Shown here one piece after another: positions 24,618-37,300 of a DNA stretch of 64,000 nt. The stretch is from Phalacrocorax aristotelis (lineage: Eukaryota; Chordata; Aves; Suliformes; Phalacrocoracidae). How positions within the stretch are numbered: the stretch's first letter is position 1; the number at the start of each line of letters is the position of its first letter. Under the pieces are notes generated by a model that did not search any database, had not been told where the DNA came from, and saw nothing but the letters and a program-made list of their open reading frames with translations. Position numbers and translations under genes: made by a program. The stretch is taken from assembly GCF_949628215.1 (NCBI RefSeq), contig NC_134285.1, forward strand, positions 25,620,797-25,684,796, in the 5' to 3' direction.

Positions 24618-26129
24618 GTGAGGGGTGGCGGGGCTTATGGCGGCTTGGTCGTTGGTCCTGGTGGGTTCCGCGGTCGGAGCGGTTCCAATCCGTTGGCTGG
24701 GCTCTACCAGCACCGCGGCGGGGCAGGCCCCGGCCTGCCCCGCCGCGCTTTTGAGACCGAGTTCCTAGAATGCCCTCAGGCAAACTGAGGTGAGGTGCTG
24801 GAATAACGCGCCTGGAACACGTTTGGTTGTGAGACTCCTGCGCACAGCCCTGTAGTTACCGGGTTAGCAGCTACAACCAGCCTCGCTTATATACAGGTGC
24901 ATTGTTGCGTGACCGGAGCCTGCCCGGCACCGAGCCCCGGTTGCAGTGTTGCCTGGCCTTTGAGTGCTGTACCTTGTCTCGCATAGGCCCTGTCCTGGGA
25001 AAGGTGCTCACCAGTGTGGCTGTTGAAATGCTTTTATGTCTCTTATCTGGCTCTGTTAATGTTTTGCCTTTTGGGGAGTGTAATAGGTGCTATAACATGC
25101 CTGAGAGCATCAGCCTCTTACTACAGAGAAGAGCTCGGTGTCTTTTCAACAGGCATATGTAGGATTGAGCCTAGGTATTGTGGGTCCTCAACTGGAGCTC
25201 GTGCTGCAGGAATACTTCCTCCCATGCAGTGCTATTAGTTCCTACAGCTGTAACATGTGTGCCCATCTCTGCTCAGTCAGCAGGCAGTAGTAGTGCAAAG
25301 ATGAGATGTTCTGGCACTGGGAGCACTTGTTGTTGTGACTGAGCTAGTAACAATTATTTGTACCTATACAAAGATGTAACAAGGCTTCTTATTTCCTCCA
25401 GTAGGTTGTTGCTGAATTTAGTGGAGGTAGACTTAAGTCAGGACCAGAAGAGAGGCATGTTATTGGTTTGATGGCTCAGTTGGAAACTCCAATAACCTCC
25501 ACACTTTTTGTCCTGGGTGTCTTGTGTCCTTTGGGACAGAAAGACCCATGTGGATGATTCCGATGCTTGTGGAAGAGGATGTAAGAGAGTGAATGTTGCA
25601 GAGCCAGTGCAGCTTAATGGTGCCTGATGAGTGGTGATTCATGAATAGTGTTGTATTTGTTCTTGTTAGGGACCGGTTGCTTCAGTTGCTTCTCAAATCA
25701 CCTCCCATTTATTTTAGTGTGGCTCTTCCGCCACTCTTTCATCTACTGTCACTTGTTTGTAGGCTCATTCTCCAAAGTGGTACGCTAAGCTGCTTTCTGC
25801 TGTAGTTTTCATACTAAGTTTTTATGGTATATTTTTTTTCTCCCTTCTGGTTTTCTTATCTGCTCAGACAGCAAACTCTCTGAATCCAGAACAACATGGT
25901 GATTGCTACCTCCTCTGAGTCTCAGCACTGTAGAGTTCTGATTCAGATAAACGGCTAGGTGTTGATGTAGTAAATATAATTAATAACAGCCTCATGGGGC
26001 CGAGGAAGGTCTCTAATAAATGTTAACTTAATTGCTCTTCCCCAAAGCAAGAGAACAGCCTGTAAATATTCAGGATGTCGTTGTCTAGCTTACTCTTAGC
26101 AACTGTGTATCTGCTGGTAATCCATTGCA

Positions 26130-26480
26130 GTACTCTTGTTTTCACTTTTGCAAGGATTTTTTTGTGGTCTTTAATCAAAATCTTCCATGCTACAAATTAA
26201 GCCTGTTACGTCCTGTCATATTCACCATGGCCACAAGGAACAGATTATTTCTGTCATCCTCTCTGCAGCAACCACTTATGTATTTGAAGGCTGTTATTGC
26301 ATGTTCCCTCCGGGCATCTCCTCTTTAGACTGGGTTTCATGTCACCCAGTCTTTTCATTTCAGTCCTTAGGGTTTTGATTATTTTTATTGTTCTCCTGTA
26401 GATTCTGTTCAGCTGTCCTCTGTATTTTCTCAGGTGCTTGCACTGTTGACATCATGCTCCAGTTCAGGCTGCGGTGAAAT
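26130..26480 (-). mobile_element. Old reverse CR1-like fragment
   Basis: Inside ANKS3 intron 1 the plus strand reads like the complement of the region of CR1 upstream of its 3' end (ctcctctttagactgggtt, attgttctcctgtagattct). It is heavily diverged, so it is an old copy. Family assignment is by resemblance only. Confidence 0.5.
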
Positions 26481-27097
26481 CTCAGAGTTAAAGGAAAAAA
26501 AGGCAAAGATGTAGGCAGTTAGAGCACAGTGCCATTGGTAGGAATGAGGCTTTTTTGCCTTCGAGGGGCAGCTTTAGTCTGTTGTAGTGAGAAACACTCC
26601 TGCTTTTCCCCGTTCTGATCCGCTTAAATCCACTTATATCTCCTTGTATTTTGATTGTGAGGGGTTCAGGCCTTTCATTTATGTTCTCCCCTGCATACTC
26701 TTGCCTGAGGCCGCTGGGTTGGCACTGTAATACAAATTGCTGCTGTTAGGTAAAACAGGTGCTTTTACAGATATCTTAAAGGAATTATTACCAGCACATG
26801 CTGACTAGGTAGAATGGATGGTGCTTTTGTAGTCTTAGCAAACTGAAGAAGGAGTAGTGGAAAAAAGTGAGGTGTGGGTGAAAGGATCCAGATGGGGAGG
26901 GAAGAGGTAGTAATTAAAGGCATCTTGCTTATGTTACAAGAAAAGGGGCTGGTGCTTGCAGGTCAAAGGCTCCCAGTTTTTTAGAAAATAGAAGCATGGT
27001 TTTGAAGTGTTACAGCTGAGTCGATCTAAAGAGCAACTGCTGATGAGAAGCATGTTCCTGCTCTCTTCTATTCTTCACCAATGCCAAATTTGGCATT

Positions 27098-27132
27098 TCA
27101 CAGAATCACAGGTTGGAAGGGACCTCAGGAAC
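27098..27132 (-). mobile_element. Short reverse CR1 3' end
   Basis: cacagaatcacaggttggaa followed by gggacctcagga is the complement of the CR1 3' terminus. It is only about 35 bases long. Confidence 0.75.
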
Positions 27133-28312
27133 CCAGAATGAATTGGTCTGAGGAATTAAACTGGCAAGAAATTATCAGGGGGAAAAAAAGAATACCTTAT
27201 GTTGGCTTAGCTGCCCAACATAATGTGTAGCGGGACCAGGGAAACACCAGAAGTGCTGTGTGGTGGGCAATGAGACTACAGGGAGGGGAAAGAACTTCTC
27301 ATTGTATTGACTTGAATGTAGCCTGAAACTGCAGCTGAAGACCTTCAGATGATAGATGCAGCTATGTGGAACAGCTTTTTATGAAGTGCCAGACAAGAAC
27401 ACTCTCCTGTGAGTGGTTAAAAATTATTAATATGCAATTGTTCCCCAAGGCTAGGGATGGGGAAATAAACCTTGCAGAAGGTCATGAAACTGTACTAGCT
27501 TTGTAATTAAGTTACTGTCTGCAGGATGGTGGACATGTTCAGATAACGAATGGGCAGGTGCACTGCTGCTCAAGGTGTTTCAGCAATTTCCAAGATTCAC
27601 AGGGAGAGGACTGGGCTGCTTCTGAAGTGCTAAAACAATAAACAGTAGAAACAATCTACTTACAACCTGATGACATAATGAAGTGTGCACCCCATTCAGC
27701 TGGTATTAACTACTTTTGAGAGCAGTGGCCAGTTGCCATTATTAATGACTGTGTCTTAATTTAAGCAGGGCCATCCTGTAATATAAGACAGATGGAGAAA
27801 GACCAGGAACATCTGACACATGAATTCTTAATTCTTTCCCTGAATTATAAACTGTGCAGACCAAGAAGTACATCCTTTTTTATAACACTAGGCATGCCAT
27901 CAGCACTTAAATAGGTGTTTAGTCTTCTTTTGAGGAGGGTAGCCAAAGCTGCTTTAGGCATATTTTGATTGGAAGGGGAGGAAATAAAGCCAGTGCTTCT
28001 GAAGTCTTAAAATGAGTTTTGAAATATGTTTTTTTAGCATTATTGGTTTTTATTTTTCCAGTGTATTCAACCCCAGAGTCCACTGCAGCAGGAAAGAACT
28101 TCCAGCAAAAACTTCTCAGCAAGTCATATTGCTTCAGGCTAAGGAGGTGTCAAAGCAGAGGTAGGAATTTGAAATGCTACACCTCTGAGGTGACCTCGGC
28201 TTCCAAGCCCATGGTACCTTGGAGTGGTAGCAACGATGGGTGATGCCATTTTCTATAGAAAATGGAGATCAGCAGCTAGAAGTTCTGCTTTGCTTTGGTT
28301 ACTCAGAGTGGG

Positions 28313-31300
28313 ATGTCGGAGCTGAGTGATGAAGCCAGTGAGTCGGAGCTGCTGAGCCGCAGTCTTTCCATGTGGCATGGAGTGGGTCAGATGATCTGTC
28401 GGGAAGAGCTGGATGTTCCCCTGGACTTGCACACGGCCTCCTCCGTCGGCCAGTATGAAGTGGTGCAGGAGTGTATTCAGCGGTAAGGAGGTGCTGGGGA
28501 GGGCACAGGTCCACAGTTACTTGCTGCCAGTTATGTTTTTTCACTGGCTGCTATACAGGTCAGCCTAACATTGTGATGGGGGGGCACATCACTGGAACTC
28601 CCAAAGTGTTCTTAAGTTTCAAGGGAAAAGTGTGATGATTAAAAATATCTCATTAGTGATTTGGTGGAAGCTGTTCTTGAGCGTGGGAATTCCTACCAGC
28701 AGGCTTCAGTGCAAGATTTTTTTTAGCCTTCTTTCAATACAGTGATGGCAGCAAGAGGCTTTAGGAACCTACTGTGATCTACAGCTCCAGGACAGTAGTT
28801 CAGCTGAATTCTTTTCTCTGTTATTTAGTGGAGATCTGGATTTAAATAAGAGGAATTGTGGTGGCTGGACTCCACTGATGTATGCCTCCTACATTGGTCA
28901 TGACACCATTGTGCACCTGCTGCTGGAAGCAGGAGTGAATGTGAATATCCCAACACCAGAAGGGCAGACACCACTCATGCTGGCCTCCAGCTGTGGAAAT
29001 GAAAGCGTTGCTTACTTTCTTCTACAGGTGTGTATCCCTTAATAAATAGGTAATGTCATACTACATGGTTTAAATTCTCAACTAGTTGCAACCAAAGTGT
29101 GCAATTTATATTCTGTTGTGAGTTCAGCTTCCTGACAGGGATTTAAACTCTCTTGGTATCACAGCGCAGAGGGGCAGTGGCTAAGAGATGCACCAGAGGG
29201 GGTGCAGTAAAGAACATTCTCTGTTCTCTTGAAGCAAGGCGCAGAGCTGGAGATGAAGGACATTCATGGTTGGACTGCCTTATTTCACTGCACCAGCGCT
29301 GGACATCAGCAGATGGTCAAGTTCTTACTGGACAATGGGGCAAATGCCAACTGCAAGTAAGGAGGAATCTGTCATTTCATTTCTCAAAAGGTATCTCTTA
29401 TTTCAGATATGGAAGCAGCAGTTGGCTTGTGAACACAGACTGGGAAAAGATGCCTGCTTTTGTCTTTCCTCCTGTGCCTTAGGAAGTATGGCACACTCTG
29501 TCAGCTAATACAAGGACAAGTGACACGGAACAGCGAAGTCTGCCCGTGTTGTCACTGTTTGTTTAACTAAGATCAAGAGAAATTAGATTTGCTACTTGCT
29601 TAATTATGAGATAAGCTCTAAAGGCAACCAGATGTGATGCCTTCTGACCTCAGGTGCACTTTGCAAGTCTTTTTATCGAATTTTCTTTGTACTTGGAGTT
29701 CAGTTTGGTTTTTTGAAGTGTGCCGTGCATTCCTGTGCCTTGAACTGCCTGTACATTTATGCATATTGAATTGGCTGAGGTCAATAAGAGGTTCTTACTT
29801 TGTTAGCTCCTGTAAAACTGACTTTGCAACTGAAGGCAGATCTGCAGCTGGAAGAGTAATCTGGTGCTGAGCAACCAAGAGAGTAACACTTAGTGAAACT
29901 CCAGTGGTGATTCAGTGAGATAGACCAGAGTGCAGCAGAACAGCTGATACATGGTACAGTTTGTGATCAGCTGAAGGTAGAGGCTAGAGATGCCCTATTA
30001 GGGTATGACAAAGACTGCAGTGTATTTCAGCTTTGATTATTCTAGTCTGTGTGTGCATGTTTTTTCTCTCTAGGGAGCCTGTGTATGGATATACTCCTCT
30101 GATGGAAGCAGCTGCTTCTGGCCATGAGATAATCGTTCAGTACCTTCTCAATCATGTAAGTGTCTAGACAGTTCTCTCTAAAGCTGAGAACCTGTGGTCC
30201 CAGCCCTTAGAATAACCACAGGTTTGACACCAGATTTTAGTGTTATGTTTGATTCTTGATGACAATCACGTCTGAAGTCCCAGACTTCCAGGACTGTTCT
30301 CAAAATGTCTGCTTTCTGAAGGCTAGTACTATGATTTTACACTGGCTTTGCACAAATAAGAGTGATGTCTAACTGCCTGGATTTAAATGAATAATGACTG
30401 AATTCAAAAAGAGAGAATGCAGTAATCTCCATATTGTTTCCAGGCTTGTGTGCTTGTGGAAGTGGGCATCTTCTACCTCCCAAAGCTTGTGAGCATGCAT
30501 GTCTTTTGATGTTAAACAATCTGGTCTTAATATCCTATTTAACTGGTCCAGCTCATTTCCAGAAGGAGGCAGCAATGCAAAACATTTTTCAGATAAAACA
30601 AACTAGTTCCCTGTGGCAATGCACAAGAGGCATATACCTAGGCTACTTGCCATTAAGGGACTGAAGAGACTGTGGATAACTAGAAAGGCAATAAGGTATT
30701 TGTGGAGATTGAACTGTCTGCCAGAGGTGAGCCTGTATTTCTGATGGGCTTGGAGGAGCTAAGGAAATCCTTTGGCTCCCTTGAATTTTTGTATATAGTG
30801 CCATCTGCTATGTACATTTTAAACACGGTGTTTTTTTCTATAGGGAGTGAAGATGGATGTCAGAGATAACACTGGAGCCACAGCACGGACACTGGCCATG
30901 AAGTATGGACATACAAAGATTGTGGGGCTGATAGATTTGCATGCAGCCCCAGTGCCCAAGGTCTTCTGCAGGGGTCCAGGTATCGGACATCTTAGCTTGC
31001 TCATTTTAAGACAGAACCTGAAGAGAGGTGCTTGATATTTGGAAGTATGTTACTATGTGTATGGGGTAGTGCTAGCTGGTCTGTCCTGGAAATTCCAGCA
31101 CTTCTGAGGATGGAAGAGGCATGGATCCAACAATTTTTTGTCTTCTGGCCCTATTCTGACCTAGTTAAATTTTTAAGAGGGAGGGTGAAACATTTCCTTT
31201 TTATTTTCCATTGCAATTATAGGACCAGTAGCAAATATAGTAGGTAAGTGAATTACTATGCTGCTAACAGTCTTTGTTTGAACTACAGGAAAATATGAAG

Positions 31301-34300
31301 AGCTGAGTTCCTCGGATGAATCGTCTTCTGCTCCTCAGAGACAGCGACCTGTTCGTAGGACCAAGGGTCCCAGCATTCATGATGGGCCTCAGGCTTTGGC
31401 GAAGATAACAGCGGTTGGAATCGGGGGAAAGAAGCAGTCTCGCTATGGTGAGAATAGTTAGAAGCCTAATTGCGAGACCTTTGAGGTCTCTCAAATGCTT
31501 TGCAGCTATTTCTAAGCCAACTTCTTTCTTTTGATTTGGGATTCATGTGTGGCTTGTACAGAAACAGAGCAAACACCATCGTACAAACCTATCTACCCGA
31601 TAGTTTAAAAAGAAAACCCCTTGAACTCTTGTCGGGGCCGGATGTTGATGAGTGGCACAGTTCTGTGGAACAAACACTGTTCTCACCTCAATTACTGTTC
31701 CCCTGACTCTTGAGAACAGTTCAACTTCCCTTTTTGAGGTAGCCTCAAAAGTTTGAGAACCCTTATCAAGCTGATGACAGAGGAAGTGGTCACCCAGGCC
31801 AAGAAATTATTGATCATGAAAGTGAACTCACTGCTTCACCTGTCAGTTTTGTCTTCCCTGGTGCTTGAAATACAGATAAAATGAGATTATTATGAAATTA
31901 TTATTAAAATGAGATACAGACTAAAATGAGACTATAAAACCCTTGCAATAGGCCAACAGAAAGATTATCCCAGTTCACATGTCAACCCCTGTATGTGGTA
32001 GTATCAGTTTTGTTGCCATAGGTAATTCTCAGGCTGATTACATAGCTGTCTAGAATAGCCAAGAATATGTACTTAAAAGCGTGTTCAAAGTTTGGTTTAT
32101 TCTCTTAATACAGATACATATTATCCCACAGGCAGTGGATGTATTGAAATGATAGCATCCCACTGTTGTTTCGGAAGCTACTAGTGTTCTAACACAGATG
32201 CACAGGGGTTGGCTTCACAGTGTGTGCTTGGCTGGGGATGGGACATAGCTGGCACCTTGCTCTTTTAACCATGTGTTTTTCCCCTGTGATAATTTGAGTA
32301 TAAAGAGGAGAGGAAATGCTGAAAGCTGCTATTTAAGGTGCACCTCTGCTATGAGGCTGTTTCCTCTGACTTTTTTTCAATGCAACCACCTAAATCAAGT
32401 ACAGCTGATGTGTGTTTGTGTGGGGAAGGCTGTAAACATAGGCATTTCTCAGGTTTTTCTGTGTTTGTTTTTTTTAGAATGGAACCTGCTAGTTAAGATG
32501 ACAGACTCTTTTGATTATTTTCAGATCCATGAGGGGTTGCTTTTCCTGCTGAAGCCTCCCTGGTAACTTGCATCCTAACCTTTATTGGTTCTCTCTTCCT
32601 CTTGCACACAGAGCAGGTCCCTCCTCAAGGCTATGTTACCTTCAATGATGATGGCAGCTGTGAAACAGATGATATCCGGAACCGGGATGTTACTTCTCCA
32701 ATTAATGAGCAGGATGTGGAAAGCAGCAGCAGCAGGGGTAAGTCACTGTCTCAGAAAATAGTCCCGCTTGCAGTGCACACCTGGATGTGAGACCAACCCC
32801 TTGGCTTGCATGTTCCTTTCCCACTAAGATGTTGAGGATTGAAGTATCACTTATGGGGAAAGGCTGAGCGAGCTGGGATGGTTAGCCTACAGAAGAGAAA
32901 ACTCAGTGGGGACCTTATCAATTTGTACAAATAATGTGAAGGGAGGGTGTAAAGATGGAGTAAGGCCGTTTTCAGTGGTGTCCAGAGACAATAGGCACAA
33001 AAGGAAAGACAGGAGGTTCCCTCTGAATGTAGAAATGTGTTTTGTTTTGTTGGTTTGGTTTTTTTATTTGGTTTTGGATTGTTTTTGTTGTGGGGTGTTT
33101 TGTGTGTTGTGGTGGGTTTTTTGTTTGTGTTTTAATCTGTGAGGGTGACTGCACGATGGGGTAGGGTGTCAGAGGTTGTAGAATCTCCAGCCTTGGAGAT
33201 GCTTCTGGACATGGTCCTGGGCAACTTGCTGTAGGTGACCCTCCTTGAGCAGGGGTTGGACAAGATGACCACCTGAAGTCCTTTCCAACCTTAACATTGT
33301 GTGAAGAAGCACAAGGGAAGGATCTATGGGCAGTTCCTAAAATAATAAAGGATAATGTGGCTCTGCATTGGCTCTGGACTCAAGGAAAGGCCTTTCCTGA
33401 ACTTTACTAATGGGAGTGCAGGCTTGGTGGTAATAACCTGCTTTTTGACCCTGTAAGCCAGACCCTCACAGAAATATGCACACCCAGCCTTCCTGCTCTC
33501 TGTGGTACTAAACAGACTTGGAGAAGGATTAATACCTGGGATCAGACATATGATATTTCTGTCTTGGAATTGTCTTGTGTCATGAGTGCTGCATATGAAA
33601 CCTTGTTCTGTTTTTTGCCTTCCTTTACACCTCCAGCAGGTTTTGCTGGTAATTGTGTAGGAGAAACAGCAGTGAGTGTAAGGAAGTTGAACTGCAAACT
33701 TTTTTCGTATTCCTTTCCAGAGGATAACATTTCCCTCACCAACAACTTAGCAACTGTCAGGAGCAGCAGCAGCAGCAGTGAATGCCTGACCAAAGCCCTG
33801 GGGGTCAGCAGTGAAGGTTCCTTGGAAAGCAATGAGGTGATGTTTTCAATTTTTCTTTCTTTGCCTTCAGCTTGGCCAAGACTGTCACCCTTCCACAGCC
33901 TGCTATGACTCTACCTCCACAGGAGGCTGTAGTACCAGGCTGGGTGAAGACATGTAATATTACAGGGACAGGAAAAACAATTTCCGTATTTGAAGATTAT
34001 GGATTGGCTTGTTTGATCTCCAGCTAGTAGCCAACTGTCAGAGCACATTCACTCTAGAACAGGTTGTTCATGACTAGTCTGTAATTTTTAAGTTCTCTCC
34101 AGCTTCTGAACTCTTTGCAGACTTCTAGCTAGGTGGTGGTCAAGAAAGCATCTGAATTGCTAGAGCTGGGTCAGTCCTCAAGCTTGGTGAGATAGCAGCC
34201 AGTATGGTAAGACTTAGAGGTACAGCAGCGCTGCATTGGCATTTCTGAAGTACATAAAGGGGAAGGGGTTGGAGGTTACTCAATGGTTCAAGTCACAGCT

Positions 34301-37300
34301 TGCATGGTTCAAGACATAGCTGTGGGGCTTATGTACAGAAGGGGGATGTAGCTGAACATGAGCAAAGTCCTCTACCTTGAGGAGCTTCTCACAGGTGGAA
34401 TCTCAGTGCATTGTATTGGTTCAGGGAGGATTCAGCATAGCTCTTTGCTCTGGCATGTTGCTCCCTAAGCTGGGGTTGCAAGAACCTGATACCATTCCAT
34501 GGTACCAAGATGCCGTCTTGGGAGTGACTGGACTCAGCCCTTCCTAGTAAGAGCTTTGTTAGTCTTTGGCTGTTAGTCACTACCTGGATTTAGAGCTTGG
34601 GACTTGGAGCCTGCACTTGGTAGCTGTAGTGCCCCTGGCAGCTTTGCATATTCATCCTTGACCTTTACATTTTGTGGGTTCTTTCTTCTTCAGGATTCTG
34701 ACCATGGAAACAGTCCCCCTAGTCGGAAACAAGCCAAGAGCTTTAAGATCAAGAATCGCTACAGCAACAGTGATAGCCAGTGGACCCACTGCCCAGGGAA
34801 AGCTGGGGGCTCTAGTCAGCACCTAACCCTTCCTGAGCCCCCTGTCTATACAGGGCCCCAGGTAACTATGCACAGAAAGTTGTCTCTGAAGTAATGCAGA
34901 TCATGTCACTGTGTCAAGCTTGGGAGGCTTTTCCAGTGCTGCCTAAGCTACTTTCTTGGCCTTCTCAGATGAAAGGGAAGCTGTCACCAACACACCTTTA
35001 ATTCCAAACCTCTGCCCAAACTTTTATGCTTGTGAAACAGCAGTTTCTTGTACAAAGAACTGTCTGCTTAGGTGTTGCTGTTGTTGGAGGGGTATTCTAG
35101 ACCCTCAGGGCTGTGGGTGTGCTACTAAACACGTCTGTGGTGGGGGCTAGGGTAGATGTTGGTGTGTCTGTCTTCTCTGCATTTGTTACAAGAGGCAGTT
35201 GCTGCAGCAGATGGGCCAGTCCTATTGTGTTTTGTGACTATGGAGAAGGGCAGTTAACAGGCGAAGTCATGATTGCTGCTCGAACCCAGGGATGCATAAC
35301 AGCAACATGAGCAAGCAGATGTTTATGATGAAGAGGCATGGCAATGCTTTTGCTTGTGAGGCTATAAATAAGCTTCTTTTGGGTGGGCTGCAGGACCTGG
35401 CAACATTCCTTGAGCAGATTGGGTGCCTGAAGTATCTGCAAGTGTTTGAGGAGCAAGATGTCGACCTCCGGATCTTCCTGACCCTCACAGAGAGTGATCT
35501 GAAGGAAATAGGCATCACGTGAGTGTCTGTAATGTAGTTCTTGTCTTTTCCATTACAAACCATGAACACAAGCTGGTCAGGAAAGTTTAGCTAGCGAGTT
35601 CTTTTCTGATCTGGCTGTCTCCCACACAACTTTGATATCCCTTAGTTCTTGGCTGCAACAGGCTCCTGGTTTTGGAGGTGCCTTGGAGAAACCAGGAGAC
35701 TGCAGAGGCCCTCACGGCATCCTGTTGGGTCTAGGGACAGATGGTGCGGTGTTTGGTCCCTGACAGTTTGCCATTCTCCCACCAGTCTGTTCGGACCCAA
35801 GAGGAAGATGACTTCTGCCATTGCCCGGTGGCACAGCAACGCTTGGCCGCCCAGTGATGCCCTGGAGCTGGCTTACGCAGATCGGCTGGAGGCTGAGATG
35901 CAGGAGCTGGCCATTCAGCTGCACAAGGTAAGAAGTCTGCCATGAGCTGCTCAATGCTTTACCACATTGCAATAAGTGATTAGTAGCATATTTTTGTTGT
36001 ACCTCTAACGGCCTGGGGTGAAGGAAAAGATAACTTCCAGTGGACAATTGATGTCAAGTAGATCGGGTAACACTATAAGTGCAATTTATCTACTCCTCAT
36101 CTCTGCTGTGCTTATGAAGCCTTTTTGTCTGTTTCCCATCCACCTGAGAACTAAAAAGGCAAGCGGGAAGAACTGAATAACTACTGTTTCAGTAGTGGTG
36201 TTTTTATGGTGGTGATGTGCAGCCGTTGGTGAACAGACTTCTGTAGATTTGGGAAATTTGCCCTACTGAGTATCTTTGCAAATGGAGGAATTGCAGCTGT
36301 GGGGCTTGTCTTGGTGGGGAGAGAAACTGTATTCAGTGTACAAGCCTTATCCAGCTTCCTTTACCACTGTGCTTTTGCAGGAACCCTCTGGCTGCCTAAG
36401 CTATTAAAATAGCAGAGACTCAAGGGATGTGTCGGAGTGAGAGTGAGCTATAGAACTGTCAGCCTAATCTTCTGTTCTGCTCTGCTGTAGAGGTGTGAAG
36501 AGGTGGAGGTGATGAAGGGCCAGGTGTGCCAGGAACAGAAGCTGCGTGCAGTGGCTGAGAGTTGTTTAATGGAGCGGGATGAGACCTGGAATGCTATCCA
36601 GTGCCAGCTCAGAGAGGCGCAGGCCATCACCAAGGATGCTGGAGTCCTACTGGATCAGATCAAGTAAGTTACTCCCAGAAAATGGCACTGAGGCTGCTGG
36701 GAAACAGAATTTGGGCCATACAGAGATCAGAGGTCATAGTGGCAGTCTTACTGGTGATGCTCAGGGCAGGAGAGCTCACCAGGTATCTGAACCCATTTTG
36801 GATCCTGCCTGACTTTCTCCAGTGCAAAGCCACAGCCACATGAGCACATATGATGCCTTAATCAAATGCATGAGCTATAATGGCCTGACTTTTCAGAGAT
36901 GCTGAGTGCTCCTGTTTCAACTAGAAGGTGAAGGCACTCAGGTGCTTTGGAACCAAAAGCCTAAGTGCTTTGCTTTGCTTGTGCTCATATGAGACCCAAT
37001 GACCAGGGTTAACTTGGTGATGAGGTGAATGGAGGAAAGAGTTTCTAACTTGCAAACCATAGCAAAGGACTTGCAATGACTTGCCCTGACTAATGAAGAG
37101 TACTTTTCCTGCAACTCTGACACCTAACAGAAAAATCTGCCCTGTTCATTCACACCACTGCCTTTGAGTTCTGTCTTCCTCCACCTCCTAATACATCTTT
37201 TGCCTTTGTGGCGCTTTTTTCCCTGCCCCAGTTGGACTCCTGCTGTGGGCCCTGTTCTGTCCACTGAGAGCAGACATGTCCTTGGAGGTGGCATTAATCC

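Larger units (their letters stand above)
23860..24760. promoter_or_regulatory. CpG-island divergent promoter of DNAAF8 and ANKS3
   Basis: A GC-rich block of about 0.9 kb with dense CpG separates the 5' ends of two divergent genes. It holds an NRF1 site, an RFX X-box, two inverted CCAAT boxes and a ZNF143-like element, and no TATA box is evident. This is the expected build of a housekeeping or ciliary bidirectional promoter. Confidence 0.85.
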
